From positions 1 to 47,997 of the forward strand of contig JANJTQ010000244.1 in the NCBI GenBank assembly GCA_024711005.1: 47,997 bases of DNA. Reading direction: 5' to 3'. Below, in pieces: positions 35,453-44,072 of this stretch. Position numbers and translations under genes: made by a program. This stretch comes from Opitutaceae bacterium. Its GTDB lineage: Bacteria; Verrucomicrobiota; Verrucomicrobiia; Opitutales; Opitutaceae. Position 1 is the stretch's first letter. Each line of letters opens with the position of its first letter. Under the pieces are notes generated by a model. That model made no database searches. It was not told where the DNA came from and was given only the letters and a program-made list of their open reading frames with translations.

Positions 35453-36049
35453 ATGTTCACTGGCATCGTTGAAGAAACCGGCACGGTCGTCGCCTTTACC
35501 CAAGGCGCCGATGCGTGGAAACTCCAGGTCGCGGCCGACGTCGCATTGCAGGATATCGCCCTCGGCGACAGCATCGCGGTCAATGGTTGTTGCCTGACCG
35601 TCACGCGATTCGACGAGCGTCATATCTGGTTCGATGTGCTGGAAGAAACGCGTCGCGTCACCAGTCTTTCGGTGATCGCCGCGGGGGCGGCGGTCAACTT
35701 GGAGCGGGCGTTGCGTTTTGGCGGCAAGATTGGCGGACACTTCGTCACCGGACATGTGGACGGGCAGGGGACGATCGAGATGTTTGAGCCGCGCGGGTCG
35801 GATCATTACCTGCGCGTGCGCGCACCGGCCGGGCAGGGGCGCTACCTGATTCACAAAGGCAGTATTACGATCGACGGCATCTCGCTGACCGTGGCGGAAG
35901 TGGATGGCGATACTTTTGCGGTGTGGATCATTCCCACGACGATCCAAGTCACGAATCTGCGGGAGAAGCGGGTCGGCACACCGGTTAATTTGGAATTCGA
36001 CTTGCTCGGCAAGTACATCGAGAAGCTCGCCGCCCCTCATCTCGCCTGA
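35453..36049 (+). CDS. ribE: Riboflavin synthase alpha chain
   Basis: The 198-residue protein has the invariant start MFTGIVEETG and two lumazine-binding repeats. The first includes GDSIAVNGCCLTV and the second GSITIDGISLTV, joined by GGHFVTGHVDGQG. It dismutates two 6,7-dimethyl-8-ribityllumazine to riboflavin. Length matches the family (about 200-215). It starts five bases after the inactive HtrA-like gene and is followed nine bases later by a uracil-DNA glycosylase gene. No other rib gene and no FMN riboswitch is visible. The gene is named ribE in most bacteria and ribC in some. Confidence 0.97.
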   Translation: MFTGIVEETGTVVAFTQGADAWKLQVAADVALQDIALGDSIAVNGCCLTVTRFDERHIWFDVLEETRRVTSLSVIAAGAAVNLERALRFGGKIGGHFVTGHVDGQGTIEMFEPRGSDHYLRVRAPAGQGRYLIHKGSITIDGISLTVAEVDGDTFAVWIIPTTIQVTNLREKRVGTPVNLEFDLLGKYIEKLAAPHLA

Positions 36050-36058
36050 CGTCATCTT

Positions 36059-37012
36059 ATGCGCGCCGCCCTCACCGCTCTCACGGACGAACTCAAACGC
36101 TTGAAATCCGCAGGCGTCTCGGCGGTGTCCGTGTCCGCCGACAGTATCGCCGCATTGCGCAAGGCCGTGGCCTCGCGCTCGACCAAGGCCCATGTGCCGG
36201 CGTTCGACGGCGAACCGACCGAAACACCCCCTCTCTCGTCGCGTCCCGGAGTCACTCAAGCACCGACGCGAAGCCCCACCGCATCCACTCCGGCCAAATC
36301 CGTTCCCGTTGTCGGCACACTCCCGCCGCCCCCGGTGTTTACGTTGCCGGCGGGCGACAAAACCACGCGCTGGGAGTGGTTGCGCGATTACGTGCTGACC
36401 CACCCTGTTTGCACCAAGAACGTTCGTCCCGGCAAGAAAGTCGTGCTCGGCGTGGGCTCGCTTGAGGCCAAGATCATGTTTGTCGGCGAAGCCCCGGGAG
36501 CCGAGGAAGAAGTGCGCGGAGAGCCGTTCGTCGGCCCGGCGGGCCAGTTGCTGACCAAGATGATCGGCGCGATGGGCGTGAAGCGCGAAGAAGTCTATAT
36601 CGCCAACGTCATGAACTGGCGGCCCCAGACTCCTACGCCAGAAGGGGTGGAGCAGGTCGGAAATCGCGAGCCCACGCCGGAGGAGATGGCGTTCTGCCTG
36701 CCGTTTCTTCGGGCGCAGATCGAGATCGTGAATCCGGACCTGATCGTGGCGGTGGGGGCGACCGCGGCGAGAGGATTGCTCGGCTCGAGTGCCTTCCGAA
36801 CGCTCGGCGACGTGCGCGGGCAGTGGAAACTTTTCGCAGGGAAGCCGGTCATGGTTACCTATCATCCCAGCTACCTGATCCGACAAGAGTCCATGGGACC
36901 GGTGGCCGAACGCAAAGCCAAGCGAGCGGTCTGGGAAGACCTGTTGAAAGTCATGGAGCGTGCGGAATTGATGATTTCAGACAAACAACGCGGATACTTT
37001 TTAGAAAAATGA
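36059..37012 (+). CDS. Family-4-like uracil-DNA glycosylase with incomplete iron-sulfur cysteines
   Basis: The 317-residue protein has a variable N-terminal part of about 95 residues rich in Ala, Ser, Pro and Thr, then a UDG fold. Motif A is GEAPGAEEE and is followed by GEPFVGPAGQLL, a EVYIANVMNWRPQ strand, EPTPEEMAFCLPFL, and motif B HPSYLIR. Family 4 enzymes use four Cys for a [4Fe-4S] cluster. Here one Cys of the first pair remains (Cys118, with Asn121 at the partner position). The Cys of the NVVKCRP segment is Trp187, and the last Cys is kept (Cys213). So at least two ligands are missing, and the cluster may be absent. Its stop overlaps the opgG start. Confidence 0.85.
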   Translation: MRAALTALTDELKRLKSAGVSAVSVSADSIAALRKAVASRSTKAHVPAFDGEPTETPPLSSRPGVTQAPTRSPTASTPAKSVPVVGTLPPPPVFTLPAGDKTTRWEWLRDYVLTHPVCTKNVRPGKKVVLGVGSLEAKIMFVGEAPGAEEEVRGEPFVGPAGQLLTKMIGAMGVKREEVYIANVMNWRPQTPTPEGVEQVGNREPTPEEMAFCLPFLRAQIEIVNPDLIVAVGATAARGLLGSSAFRTLGDVRGQWKLFAGKPVMVTYHPSYLIRQESMGPVAERKAKRAVWEDLLKVMERAELMISDKQRGYFLEK

Positions 37013-38523
37013 AACGACTCTTATTACTGGGACTCTCTCTGGCTGCGTTCGATGCCGCCGTGTGCGCCGCCGACGTGCCCTTCGACTTTGAGGTATTGCA
37101 ATTTCGTGCAAAGACCCTCGCGTCCAAACCCTACGCCGAACGCCCGATCCGGGTGCCCGAGTCGTTGCGCAACCTCACTTACGATCAATATCGAGACGTG
37201 CGCTTTAATCCTGATTCCGCGTGGTGGAGACGCGACCGGTTGCCGTTTCAACTCCAGTTTTTCCACCCCGGTTTCATTTATAAACGCACGGTTCAGTTGT
37301 CCGAGGTCAGCGACGGCGAGGTCGAGTCCATTCGTTACGACAAGGATCTCTTCAACTTCGGCAAGAACCGGAAGCTGGGGTCAATCCCGAGCGACATGGG
37401 CTTCACCGGTTTTCGGATCCACTACCCGCTCAAGACGCAGGACTACTATGACGAACTCGCGGTGTTTCAGGGCGCGAGCTATTTTCGCGCCCTGGGGCAG
37501 GGCATGCGTTATGGACTTTCCGCGCGAGGTCTGGCGCTCAACACCGCCGAGCCCGACGGCGAAGAGTTCCCTGTTTTCGAGGAGTTCTGGATCGAGCGTC
37601 CGGCCGAAGGAGCCACCCGAATCACCGTGTATGCGCTGATGGACAGTCCCAGTGTGACCGGCGCGTATCGGTTTATTATTACGCCCGGCCCTTCGACGGT
37701 GATGGAGGTCAAGAGCGCGATTTATCGGCGCAAGGACGTGGCTGTTTTCGGCGTCGCTCCGCTCACCAGCATGTTTTGGTTCGGTGAAATCGAGTCCAAC
37801 GAACACCTGGATCTCCGTCCCGAGGTTCATGACTCCGACGGTCTGTTGATGCAACGCGGCAACGGCGAATGGATCTGGCGTCCGCTGTCCAACCCCAAGT
37901 CGGTTCGAGTCGCCGCATTCGCGGATGAGAATCCGCGGGGCTTCGGTCTGGCGCAGCGCGATCGCAAGTTCGAATCCTACGAGGATCTTGAGGCCCACTA
38001 TCATGAACGTCCCAGCGTATGGGTCGAACCCGTCGGATCGTGGGGCGAAGGCGACGTACGCTTGGTGGAGTTGCACACGCCCGACGAGACGCATGACAAC
38101 ATCGTCGCGTTTTGGGTGCCCAAGCAACTCCCGGCGCTGGATGTGCCATTGAAATTTGAATACAAGCTTCACTGGTTTATCGAAGGCAAGGGCGGGCGCA
38201 CGCCCCCGGCCGGTTATGTCATGGCGACCCGTCTCGGTCGCTCGGCCACGCACGAGCCGGAGCTCGTTCGCTTCTGGGTTGATTTCACCGGGACCTACCT
38301 GGCCAACCAGAAGATGCTGCCCGACATCACGGCGAGTCTCTCGGTCGGAGCGGGAGCGAAATTGATCCACCAAAGTCTCGAAAAGAACCCCTATAACGGC
38401 AGCTGGCGAGTCGGGTTTGCCATCAAGCCGGACGGCAGCGGACGACCGGTGGAACTCCGTTGCTTCCTGAAAAAGCCGCCCCATATCCTCACGGAAACAT
38501 GGAGCTATCTGTGGAATCCGTAG
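37009..38523 (+). CDS. opgG: Periplasmic glucan biosynthesis protein OpgG
   Basis: The 504-residue protein has a signal peptide (about residues 1-21, ending VCAAD) and the MdoG/OpgG pattern. This includes FDFEVLQFRAKTLASKPY near the mature N-terminus, then YDQYRDVRF, LFHxG-like LQFFHPGFIYKR, a long beta-sandwich core with MFWFGE, DSDGLLM and NPKSVRVAAF, and a C-terminal Ig-like domain. OpgG takes part in making osmoregulated periplasmic glucans, acting on the beta-glucan backbone in the periplasm. It overlaps the UDG gene by four bases. The ATG at 37009 is preferred over upstream in-frame Met codons because it starts the signal peptide. Confidence 0.94.
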   Translation: MKRLLLLGLSLAAFDAAVCAADVPFDFEVLQFRAKTLASKPYAERPIRVPESLRNLTYDQYRDVRFNPDSAWWRRDRLPFQLQFFHPGFIYKRTVQLSEVSDGEVESIRYDKDLFNFGKNRKLGSIPSDMGFTGFRIHYPLKTQDYYDELAVFQGASYFRALGQGMRYGLSARGLALNTAEPDGEEFPVFEEFWIERPAEGATRITVYALMDSPSVTGAYRFIITPGPSTVMEVKSAIYRRKDVAVFGVAPLTSMFWFGEIESNEHLDLRPEVHDSDGLLMQRGNGEWIWRPLSNPKSVRVAAFADENPRGFGLAQRDRKFESYEDLEAHYHERPSVWVEPVGSWGEGDVRLVELHTPDETHDNIVAFWVPKQLPALDVPLKFEYKLHWFIEGKGGRTPPAGYVMATRLGRSATHEPELVRFWVDFTGTYLANQKMLPDITASLSVGAGAKLIHQSLEKNPYNGSWRVGFAIKPDGSGRPVELRCFLKKPPHILTETWSYLWNP

Positions 38524-39098
38524 AAGCGCATCTCGCGACCTTTCGTCCTCGAACAGGGACGATGGAGGCGTGGAATGCCGCCTACGTACGCACCGAGGAT
38601 TATCTGCGCGCCCATCGTATCCACAACCGGCTGCATCAGAGCCGCCTCATCCAGGCGGTGCTGGAGAGGGCGGCGCGCCGGCATGCCGAAAATCCGGCGA
38701 TCGAGCCGACCACTCTCGCGGCCGAAGAGATGGAGCGAATGATGGACGACTGGTTCGCCGGGGTGCTCAAGGCGAAGGATCTCCGGCACGATCGCATCGC
38801 GATCGAAGGTCGGGTGGCTTTGCTGTTGTGCGACGGTCCACAACGATGGCCGTATGCGTTTTTGGATTCGCGGAGCATACCGGATGAATTCGCCACGGCG
38901 ATGCGCGCCAGCTCGATCAAGGCCGGCCCGGACATGGCGGTGTCGAGCATGGTGCCGCGCGAGATCGACCTGGGCCCGATCACCGAGGCGGCGGGCGAAA
39001 CGCTTGAGCGCATCGAGAGGTGGCCGCTGCTGCGCGTGGCGCTTCTCTGGGTTTTATTCCTGGGGGCTTTGCTCGGGATTTTTTATGCGACCCGCTAA
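38499..39098 (+). CDS. Unrecognised protein between opgG and opgH with C-terminal membrane segment
   Basis: I do not recognise a family for this 199-residue protein. Residues 1-170 are soluble and mostly helical with many Arg and Glu, including a WNAAYVRTEDYLRAH segment. One membrane segment lies at about residues 175-196, with a short YATR tail, so it looks tail-anchored with the bulk in the cytoplasm. It overlaps the opgG end by 25 bases and ends six bases before opgH. OpgH here lacks the N-terminal cytoplasmic domain of roughly 130 residues found in E. coli OpgH, so this small protein may supply that domain or a regulatory subunit as a separate chain. That is inference from position and topology. 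Confidence 0.85.
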   Translation: MELSVESVEAHLATFRPRTGTMEAWNAAYVRTEDYLRAHRIHNRLHQSRLIQAVLERAARRHAENPAIEPTTLAAEEMERMMDDWFAGVLKAKDLRHDRIAIEGRVALLLCDGPQRWPYAFLDSRSIPDEFATAMRASSIKAGPDMAVSSMVPREIDLGPITEAAGETLERIERWPLLRVALLWVLFLGALLGIFYATR

Positions 39099-39104
39099 AC
39101 GCGA

Positions 39105-41261
39105 ATGAACTCGTCCCGTCCGGCAGTCCACCAATTCATCTTGCCCGAACGCCTGCGCCGGCGGCGGGCCGTGTTCTATTCGTCGGTACTTTTGCTCACG
39201 AGCGTGGCCACGTGGTTCATGGCGGATTTGTTGTGGCGCGACAACGGCATCAGCGGACTCGAATGGGTGTTGCTGGTGCTGTTCGTGATTCTCTTCACCC
39301 AGATCTCAGTGGGTTTTGTGACGGCCATGCTCGGTTACTACGTGATCAACCGCGGAGGGGATCGCCAGCGCATCACCCGAACGATCGATTGGAATACCGA
39401 AGAGGTGCCGCTCGCGACCACGGCGATTGTGATGCCAGTCTTCAACGAGGATGTCAGTCGCGTGTTTGAGGGCTTGCGTGTCATTTATCGTTCACTTGAA
39501 GCGACAGGGAAACTGGAGCACTTCGACTTCTTCATCCTCAGCGATTCCAACAAGCCGAACCAATGGATACAGGAGGAGGTCGCGTGGGCCGAACTGTGCA
39601 AACAGGTAAACGGCTTCGGCCGCATTTTCTACCGCAAGCGTCGACAACAGATTAACAAGAAGGCGGGCAACGTTGCGGATTTCCTTCGCCGCTGGGGCAA
39701 GCGCTACCGCTACATGGTGGTGCTCGACGCCGACTCGATCATGACGGGCGAGGCGATTGTGAAACTCGTCGCGATGATGGAGAAGAATCCGCAGACGGGC
39801 CTCATCCAAACCGCGCCCCGGCTCATTTACGGAGAGTCGCTTTACGCGCGTATGCAGCAATTCGCCAACCGCCTCTACAGCCCGATTTTTCTCGCCGGTC
39901 TTAACTACTGGCAGCAGCAGGACGGCAACTACTGGGGACATAACGCGATTATTCGTGTGCAGCCGTTCATGGATCATTGCGCGCTGCCCGATCTGCCTGG
40001 CAGCGAGCCGTTCGGTGGACGCATCCTTTCACATGACTTCGTCGAGGCCGCGTTGATGCGCAAGGCAGGCTGGCATGTATGGCTCGCGCACGATATCGAA
40101 GGGACCTTCGAGGAAGGCCCGCCAAGCTTGATCGACAGCGCCAAACGCGACCGCCGCTGGTGCCAAGGCAATATGCAGCACTCCTGGTTGATCACCGCAC
40201 GCGGGTTTCGTCCGGCGAATCGATTCCATCTGCTGATGGGGGTGATGGCCTATGTGTCGTCCCCGCTCTGGTTGATGTTTCTCGTGCTGAGCACGATCCA
40301 TGTGTTCAATCAAGTGCTGACGCCGGCGGGACACTTTGCCATGGATCGCTACATGCGAGTCATGGGGAGAGTGGTGGAGGTGCCGGAAGCGCTGGCGCTG
40401 TTTCTGTTCACCATGTTGCTGCTATTCCTGCCAAAGGTCATCAGGGTGTTCACGGTGATGCAGCGCTCCTCCCAAGCGGTTTGTTTTGGCGGACGCGGCC
40501 CGCTCGCGTTGTCGGCGTTGCTTGAGATCGTGCTCTCCGCGCTGCTCGCTCCGATCCACATGTTCTTCAACAGCAAGTTCGTTTTTTTCTCACTCCTCGG
40601 CCAAGGCGTTTCGTGGGTGACGCAGCGTCGCGGAGCCGAGGACGGCACCGACTGGCGCGAGGCGATTATCACGCATGGAGGACAGACGTTCTTCGGCTTG
40701 GTCTGGGGTGTGTCCGCATTCATTCTCCTGCCCGCATTTTTCTGGTGGCTGAGCCCCGTGCTGAGTGGGCTTGTTTTCTCGATTCCGATTTCGATCATTC
40801 TGAGCAAAAGCTCACTTGGGTCCCAAGCTCGGCGGGTCGGCATTTTCCTGACGCCCGAAGAAACCCAGCCGCCACATGAGTTGAGCCGGCTTACTCAAAA
40901 CCTCGCAATGTGCTACAAGCACATGCGGCCGCTCGAGACCTTGCGCAATGATTACGGGCTTCTGCAGGCGGTGCTCGATCCCTACATCAACGCCGTCCAT
41001 GTGGCGATGTTGCGGCAACGCCGACCAAGCGAAGAGTCGCGGGACTGGTTTTCACTGTTGCGGCATCGACTTTTGTTCGAGGGGCCAGGGCAACTCACCA
41101 CCAAGGAAACGCTGGCGCTGCTGCTCGACGCCGAGTCGATGATCTGGCTGCACGAGGAATTGTGGAAGCAGCCCAATTCGGCACTCGCCGAGTGGTGGCG
41201 ACTGGCGATGCGGCAATATAATGTGCTGACGGCCACCCCGATCACGGCGCTTTACCGTTGA
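39105..41261 (+). CDS. opgH: Membrane glucosyltransferase OpgH
   Basis: The 718-residue protein has two membrane segments at about 24-44 and 53-79. A family 2 glycosyltransferase domain follows, with the IVMPVFNEDVSRVFEGL start, VVLDADS (residues 206-211) as the metal-binding DxD region, GHNAIIRVQPF, LSHDFVEAALMR and DRRWCQGN. A further set of membrane helices comes after about residue 375. This is the MdoH/OpgH pattern. The enzyme uses UDP-glucose to build the linear beta-glucan backbone while passing it through the inner membrane. It is about 130 residues shorter than E. coli OpgH at the N-terminus. It closes the plus-strand gene group and converges on the HPt gene. Confidence 0.95.
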   Translation: MNSSRPAVHQFILPERLRRRRAVFYSSVLLLTSVATWFMADLLWRDNGISGLEWVLLVLFVILFTQISVGFVTAMLGYYVINRGGDRQRITRTIDWNTEEVPLATTAIVMPVFNEDVSRVFEGLRVIYRSLEATGKLEHFDFFILSDSNKPNQWIQEEVAWAELCKQVNGFGRIFYRKRRQQINKKAGNVADFLRRWGKRYRYMVVLDADSIMTGEAIVKLVAMMEKNPQTGLIQTAPRLIYGESLYARMQQFANRLYSPIFLAGLNYWQQQDGNYWGHNAIIRVQPFMDHCALPDLPGSEPFGGRILSHDFVEAALMRKAGWHVWLAHDIEGTFEEGPPSLIDSAKRDRRWCQGNMQHSWLITARGFRPANRFHLLMGVMAYVSSPLWLMFLVLSTIHVFNQVLTPAGHFAMDRYMRVMGRVVEVPEALALFLFTMLLLFLPKVIRVFTVMQRSSQAVCFGGRGPLALSALLEIVLSALLAPIHMFFNSKFVFFSLLGQGVSWVTQRRGAEDGTDWREAIITHGGQTFFGLVWGVSAFILLPAFFWWLSPVLSGLVFSIPISIILSKSSLGSQARRVGIFLTPEETQPPHELSRLTQNLAMCYKHMRPLETLRNDYGLLQAVLDPYINAVHVAMLRQRRPSEESRDWFSLLRHRLLFEGPGQLTTKETLALLLDAESMIWLHEELWKQPNSALAEWWRLAMRQYNVLTATPITALYR

Positions 41262-41290
41262 TGAGACGGGGTGGGCCTCAACCCTGCTCG

Positions 41291-41650
41291 TCAGCTGGTA
41301 ATCAGCTTCTCCAGCGCATCCTTCGCGCGGATAAAGGCGGCCTCGAGTTCAGCTACCTGGACCTCGACATTCACCAGCCCATTCTTGTTGGCGTGGTGCT
41401 CGAGCCGCTCGGCGATGGACCGCAGTTCGCTCGCGCCTACATTGCTGGAACTGCCCTTGATGCTATGGGCCGCGCGCATAAACGTGACGGCGTTGCCCGA
41501 GGCTCGACTAGTGTGAAGTTCGGCGATGCGGGTCGGCGTATCGACGATGAAAATGGTCAGAATTTCCTTCAGAAACGAATCTCCGTCGTCTGGGCTGAGA
41601 GAACGCAAATTGGCGATTGCGGCGAGATCGACTATGGAAAGTGACGACAT
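41291..41650 (-). CDS. Histidine phosphotransfer (HPt) domain protein
   Basis: The 119-residue protein is a single HPt domain, with the phosphorylatable His62 in the AAHSIKGSSSNVGA segment and a four-helix pattern. It would shuttle phosphate between receiver domains in a multistep phosphorelay. It lies on the same strand as, and about 150 bases downstream of, a PilB ATPase, a CheY-like regulator and a REC-histidine kinase, which are plausible partners. The 147 bases between it and pilB hold AT-rich sequence around 41715-41745 that may contain its promoter, but no convincing box pair. Confidence 0.9.
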   Translation of the reverse strand: MSSLSIVDLAAIANLRSLSPDDGDSFLKEILTIFIVDTPTRIAELHTSRASGNAVTFMRAAHSIKGSSSNVGASELRSIAERLEHHANKNGLVNVEVQVAELEAAFIRAKDALEKLITS

Positions 41651-41797
41651 GGCAAAAAGCGTGTGAGCAAGTGATTAGATGGCAAATCGCAATAACCACC
41701 CCGGCTTTGGCGGTTTTATTTTACGTTTAATTAACCGTTGGACTATGGGCGGCGAGTGGTGAATGGGTCGCCTACTTTCGCCCGTTAGTCTAGCGAT

Positions 41798-43483
41798 CTA
41801 GGTCGCCCATTCGAACGAGGTGTGGGCCTCGATTTCCTCGATGGTGGTGAGGCCAAGCAGGACCTTTTTAAGGCCGTCGTAACGCATGGATTTGTAGCCC
41901 ACCTTCGCCGCCGCCGCGGTGATCTCACGTACGCTGGCTTTGTTGGTAATGAGAGTGCGGATCTCTTCGGTGATGACGACCAACTCGTGAAACGCCACGC
42001 GCCCCTTGTAGCCTGTGCCACGACAGGCACCGCACCCGCGACCCCGGAAAAACGGAACGTCGGTCAGGCCTTCATCCAAAAAATACTTCTGCATCACCTC
42101 GCGAGGCGGGTAGTAGGGTTCTTTGCAATTTTCGCAGATACGGGCGGCGAGACGTTGAGCCAGCACGCCGATCACCGATGGGGCGACCATATAGGATTCG
42201 ACGCCGATTTCGATCAGGCGGATGATGGCTTGCGCGGCGGTGTTGGTGTGGAGCGTCGCAAATACGATATGACCGGTAAGGGCGGCTTCGGCGGCAATCT
42301 TGGCCGTTTCGAGATCGCGAATCTCGCCCACCAGAATGACGTCGGGATCCTGCCGCAGCAGTGCTCGCAGAACTGCGGCAAAATTGAGATCAATCGGGGC
42401 GTTGACCTGGGTTTGTGTGATCCCGTCCAGCTGGATTTCAATCGGATCCTCGATTGTCGAGATGTTGATGTCGGGCTTGTTGATTTCGTGCAGCGCCGAG
42501 TAAAGCGTGGTGGTCTTTCCCGAGCCGGTCGGGCCGGTGACAAAGATGATTCCGTTCGGGTTTTTGATGAGTCGGCGGAACGGTGCGAGGATGGTTTGTG
42601 ACATCATCATCTTATCGAGCGTGATCATCGATTTCATGCCGCCCATTGCGAGAATGCGGACGACCGCCTTTTCGCCGTAATGCGCGGGAAGCGTCGAGAC
42701 GCGGAAATTAACGTTGGACGTGCCCAATGGCATCGAGAAGCGCCCGTCCTGAGGGAAGCGTGATTCGGCGATGTCCAGACTGCAGAGAATCTTCAGGCGT
42801 GCGATGAAGGATCGGTGAAGTTTGCGCGAGTAGCTGAGGACTTCGCGCAGCAAACCGTCCGTCCGGAAACGAACACGACATTGTTCCTCCTGCGGCTCGA
42901 TATGGATGTCCGTCGCACGTTCGCGGATCGCGTAGTAAATGATATCGTCGAAGACCTTGATCAGCGACTCGGAGTCGGCGCGTTCGGGATGGTCGAACAC
43001 CGTCGAAACGCCGAGTTCGACAAGGGTTTCCTCAAGACTTTTCTCGCTGGAATACTGGATGAGGATGGAATCCGTGATGTCGCGGGGCAGGGCGAACACC
43101 GGGCTGACGGGCATCTGGACAATCAGGCTGATGCGTTTGACGATGGCGTCGTCTTCGGGCTGGGCGAAAGCCGCGGTGAGCACGCCGTCGATGATGTAGA
43201 GGCCGATCATGTTGACCTTCTTTGCGATCTCGATCGGGACCACCGAGACCGCCTCTTGCGTGATCAGAGACGCAAAGGGGTCCACATAGGTGAAGCCCAG
43301 AAAATCGGCGTAGAAACGGCAGGCGGTATCCTTGGCGATCAGTCGACTCTCCACGAGGGCTTCAAGCAGGGCGAGACCGTCGCCGTGTTTTTGCTCAAGC
43401 GCGGCCAGCTCGATTTCAAAATCGAAACGGGGCAGGGCGCGGATTTGCTCCGCCAGCGATGGTTTACGCAGAAGTTTTGCCAC
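41798..43483 (-). CDS. Type IV pilus / type II secretion assembly ATPase (PilB/GspE family)
   Basis: The 561-residue protein has an N-terminal GspE_N-type domain (about residues 50-150) and a central domain with ATDIHIEPQEEQ. Walker A is GPTGSGKTTT, the Asp box contains STIEDPIE, and Walker B lies in DPDVILVGEIRD. A His box ATLHTNTAAQAI follows, and a four-Cys zinc site is formed by CENC and CGAC, as in PilB and GspE extension ATPases rather than PilT. It would power pilus or pseudopilus assembly. No other pil gene is in the window. A 67-residue gene directly upstream overlaps its start by 20 bases. Confidence 0.93.
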   Translation of the reverse strand: MAKLLRKPSLAEQIRALPRFDFEIELAALEQKHGDGLALLEALVESRLIAKDTACRFYADFLGFTYVDPFASLITQEAVSVVPIEIAKKVNMIGLYIIDGVLTAAFAQPEDDAIVKRISLIVQMPVSPVFALPRDITDSILIQYSSEKSLEETLVELGVSTVFDHPERADSESLIKVFDDIIYYAIRERATDIHIEPQEEQCRVRFRTDGLLREVLSYSRKLHRSFIARLKILCSLDIAESRFPQDGRFSMPLGTSNVNFRVSTLPAHYGEKAVVRILAMGGMKSMITLDKMMMSQTILAPFRRLIKNPNGIIFVTGPTGSGKTTTLYSALHEINKPDINISTIEDPIEIQLDGITQTQVNAPIDLNFAAVLRALLRQDPDVILVGEIRDLETAKIAAEAALTGHIVFATLHTNTAAQAIIRLIEIGVESYMVAPSVIGVLAQRLAARICENCKEPYYPPREVMQKYFLDEGLTDVPFFRGRGCGACRGTGYKGRVAFHELVVITEEIRTLITNKASVREITAAAAKVGYKSMRYDGLKKVLLGLTTIEEIEAHTSFEWAT

Positions 43484-43667
43484 GGCGTTTTTTCCGGTTT
43501 TTGAAAAGTTTTCCGATCTCCACCTGATGAAGTTTCTCTTGCGCGAACGCGCCGGTGGTGCGTTCGAGCTGTAGTTCGGAAAGCAGCTCGGGGAGCGAGT
43601 AACGCACCTCGGGTAAACGAGGAACCTCGGGAATGCGGAACGGATCGTCGGCCTCAGGCGTGCTCAT
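43464..43667 (-). CDS. Small unrecognised protein coupled to the PilB gene
   Basis: This 67-residue frame starts at ATG 43667, 12 bases after the CheY-like gene stop in the direction of transcription, and overlaps the PilB start by 20 bases. That is the spacing of a real operon gene. The protein has a Pro/Glu-rich start (FRIPEVPRLPEV), a helical middle (YSLPELLSELQLERTT) and a very basic end (KNRKKRRGK). It has no membrane segment and no family I recognise. It is not the missing 5' end of PilB, because the PilB N-terminal domain is complete. It may be an adaptor between the regulators and the ATPase. Confidence 0.6.
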   Translation of the reverse strand: MSTPEADDPFRIPEVPRLPEVRYSLPELLSELQLERTTGAFAQEKLHQVEIGKLFKNRKKRRGKTSA

Positions 43668-43679
43668 TATGAAAATAGT

Positions 43680-44072
43680 TTAGCCTTCCCCGGAGTCATC
43701 GTCCGGTTCGAGGAGTTCCCCGAGCAAGGCGCTCAGTTCTTCGCGCGAAGTGTCTTTGCGGATGTAGTTCAATGCACCGCCTTCGGCCGCCTCTTCGATC
43801 GTCTGGCGGTTGGCCAGCGAGGTGAGCATGACGACGGAGGCGTCGGGGTCGAACATGTGAATCCGCTTCAGGGTTTCGAGCCCGCCCATGATGGGCATAT
43901 TGATATCAAGCAGCACCAGTTCAGGCCGTTCTTTCTGATAAACGAAGAGACCCTCGGCTCCATTGGGCGCCTCAAGAATGGTCGTTGCGCCCAGGGAACG
44001 CAGGATCAGGGCGATGTATTTGCGGACGTGGGGTTCGTCGTCGACGACGAGAATTTTTCCGGTGAACGTCAT
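43680..44072 (-). CDS. CheY-like single-domain response regulator
   Basis: The 130-residue protein is one receiver domain. KILVVDDEPHVRKYI carries the acidic pair at 11-12, phospho-acceptor Asp56 sits in LVLLDINMP, Thr lies in VVMLTSLA and Lys in the YIRKDTS segment. A Glu/Asp-rich tail follows. There is no output domain, so it acts by protein contact or passes phosphate to an HPt protein such as the one at 41291. Its start overlaps the stop of the REC-histidine kinase gene (ATGA), which marks that kinase as its likely donor. Confidence 0.92.
   Translation of the reverse strand: MTFTGKILVVDDEPHVRKYIALILRSLGATTILEAPNGAEGLFVYQKERPELVLLDINMPIMGGLETLKRIHMFDPDASVVMLTSLANRQTIEEAAEGGALNYIRKDTSREELSALLGELLEPDDDSGEG

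Noticed and set aside
41761-41812. GAATGGG ... CCCATTC inverted arms around the pilB stop codon as a terminator
   Set aside because: The arms are far apart with no T tract on the minus strand, so termination cannot be supported.
43464-43667. The 67-residue frame as a broken-off 5' end of pilB
   Set aside because: PilB has its own full N-terminal domain starting at 43483, so no part is missing.
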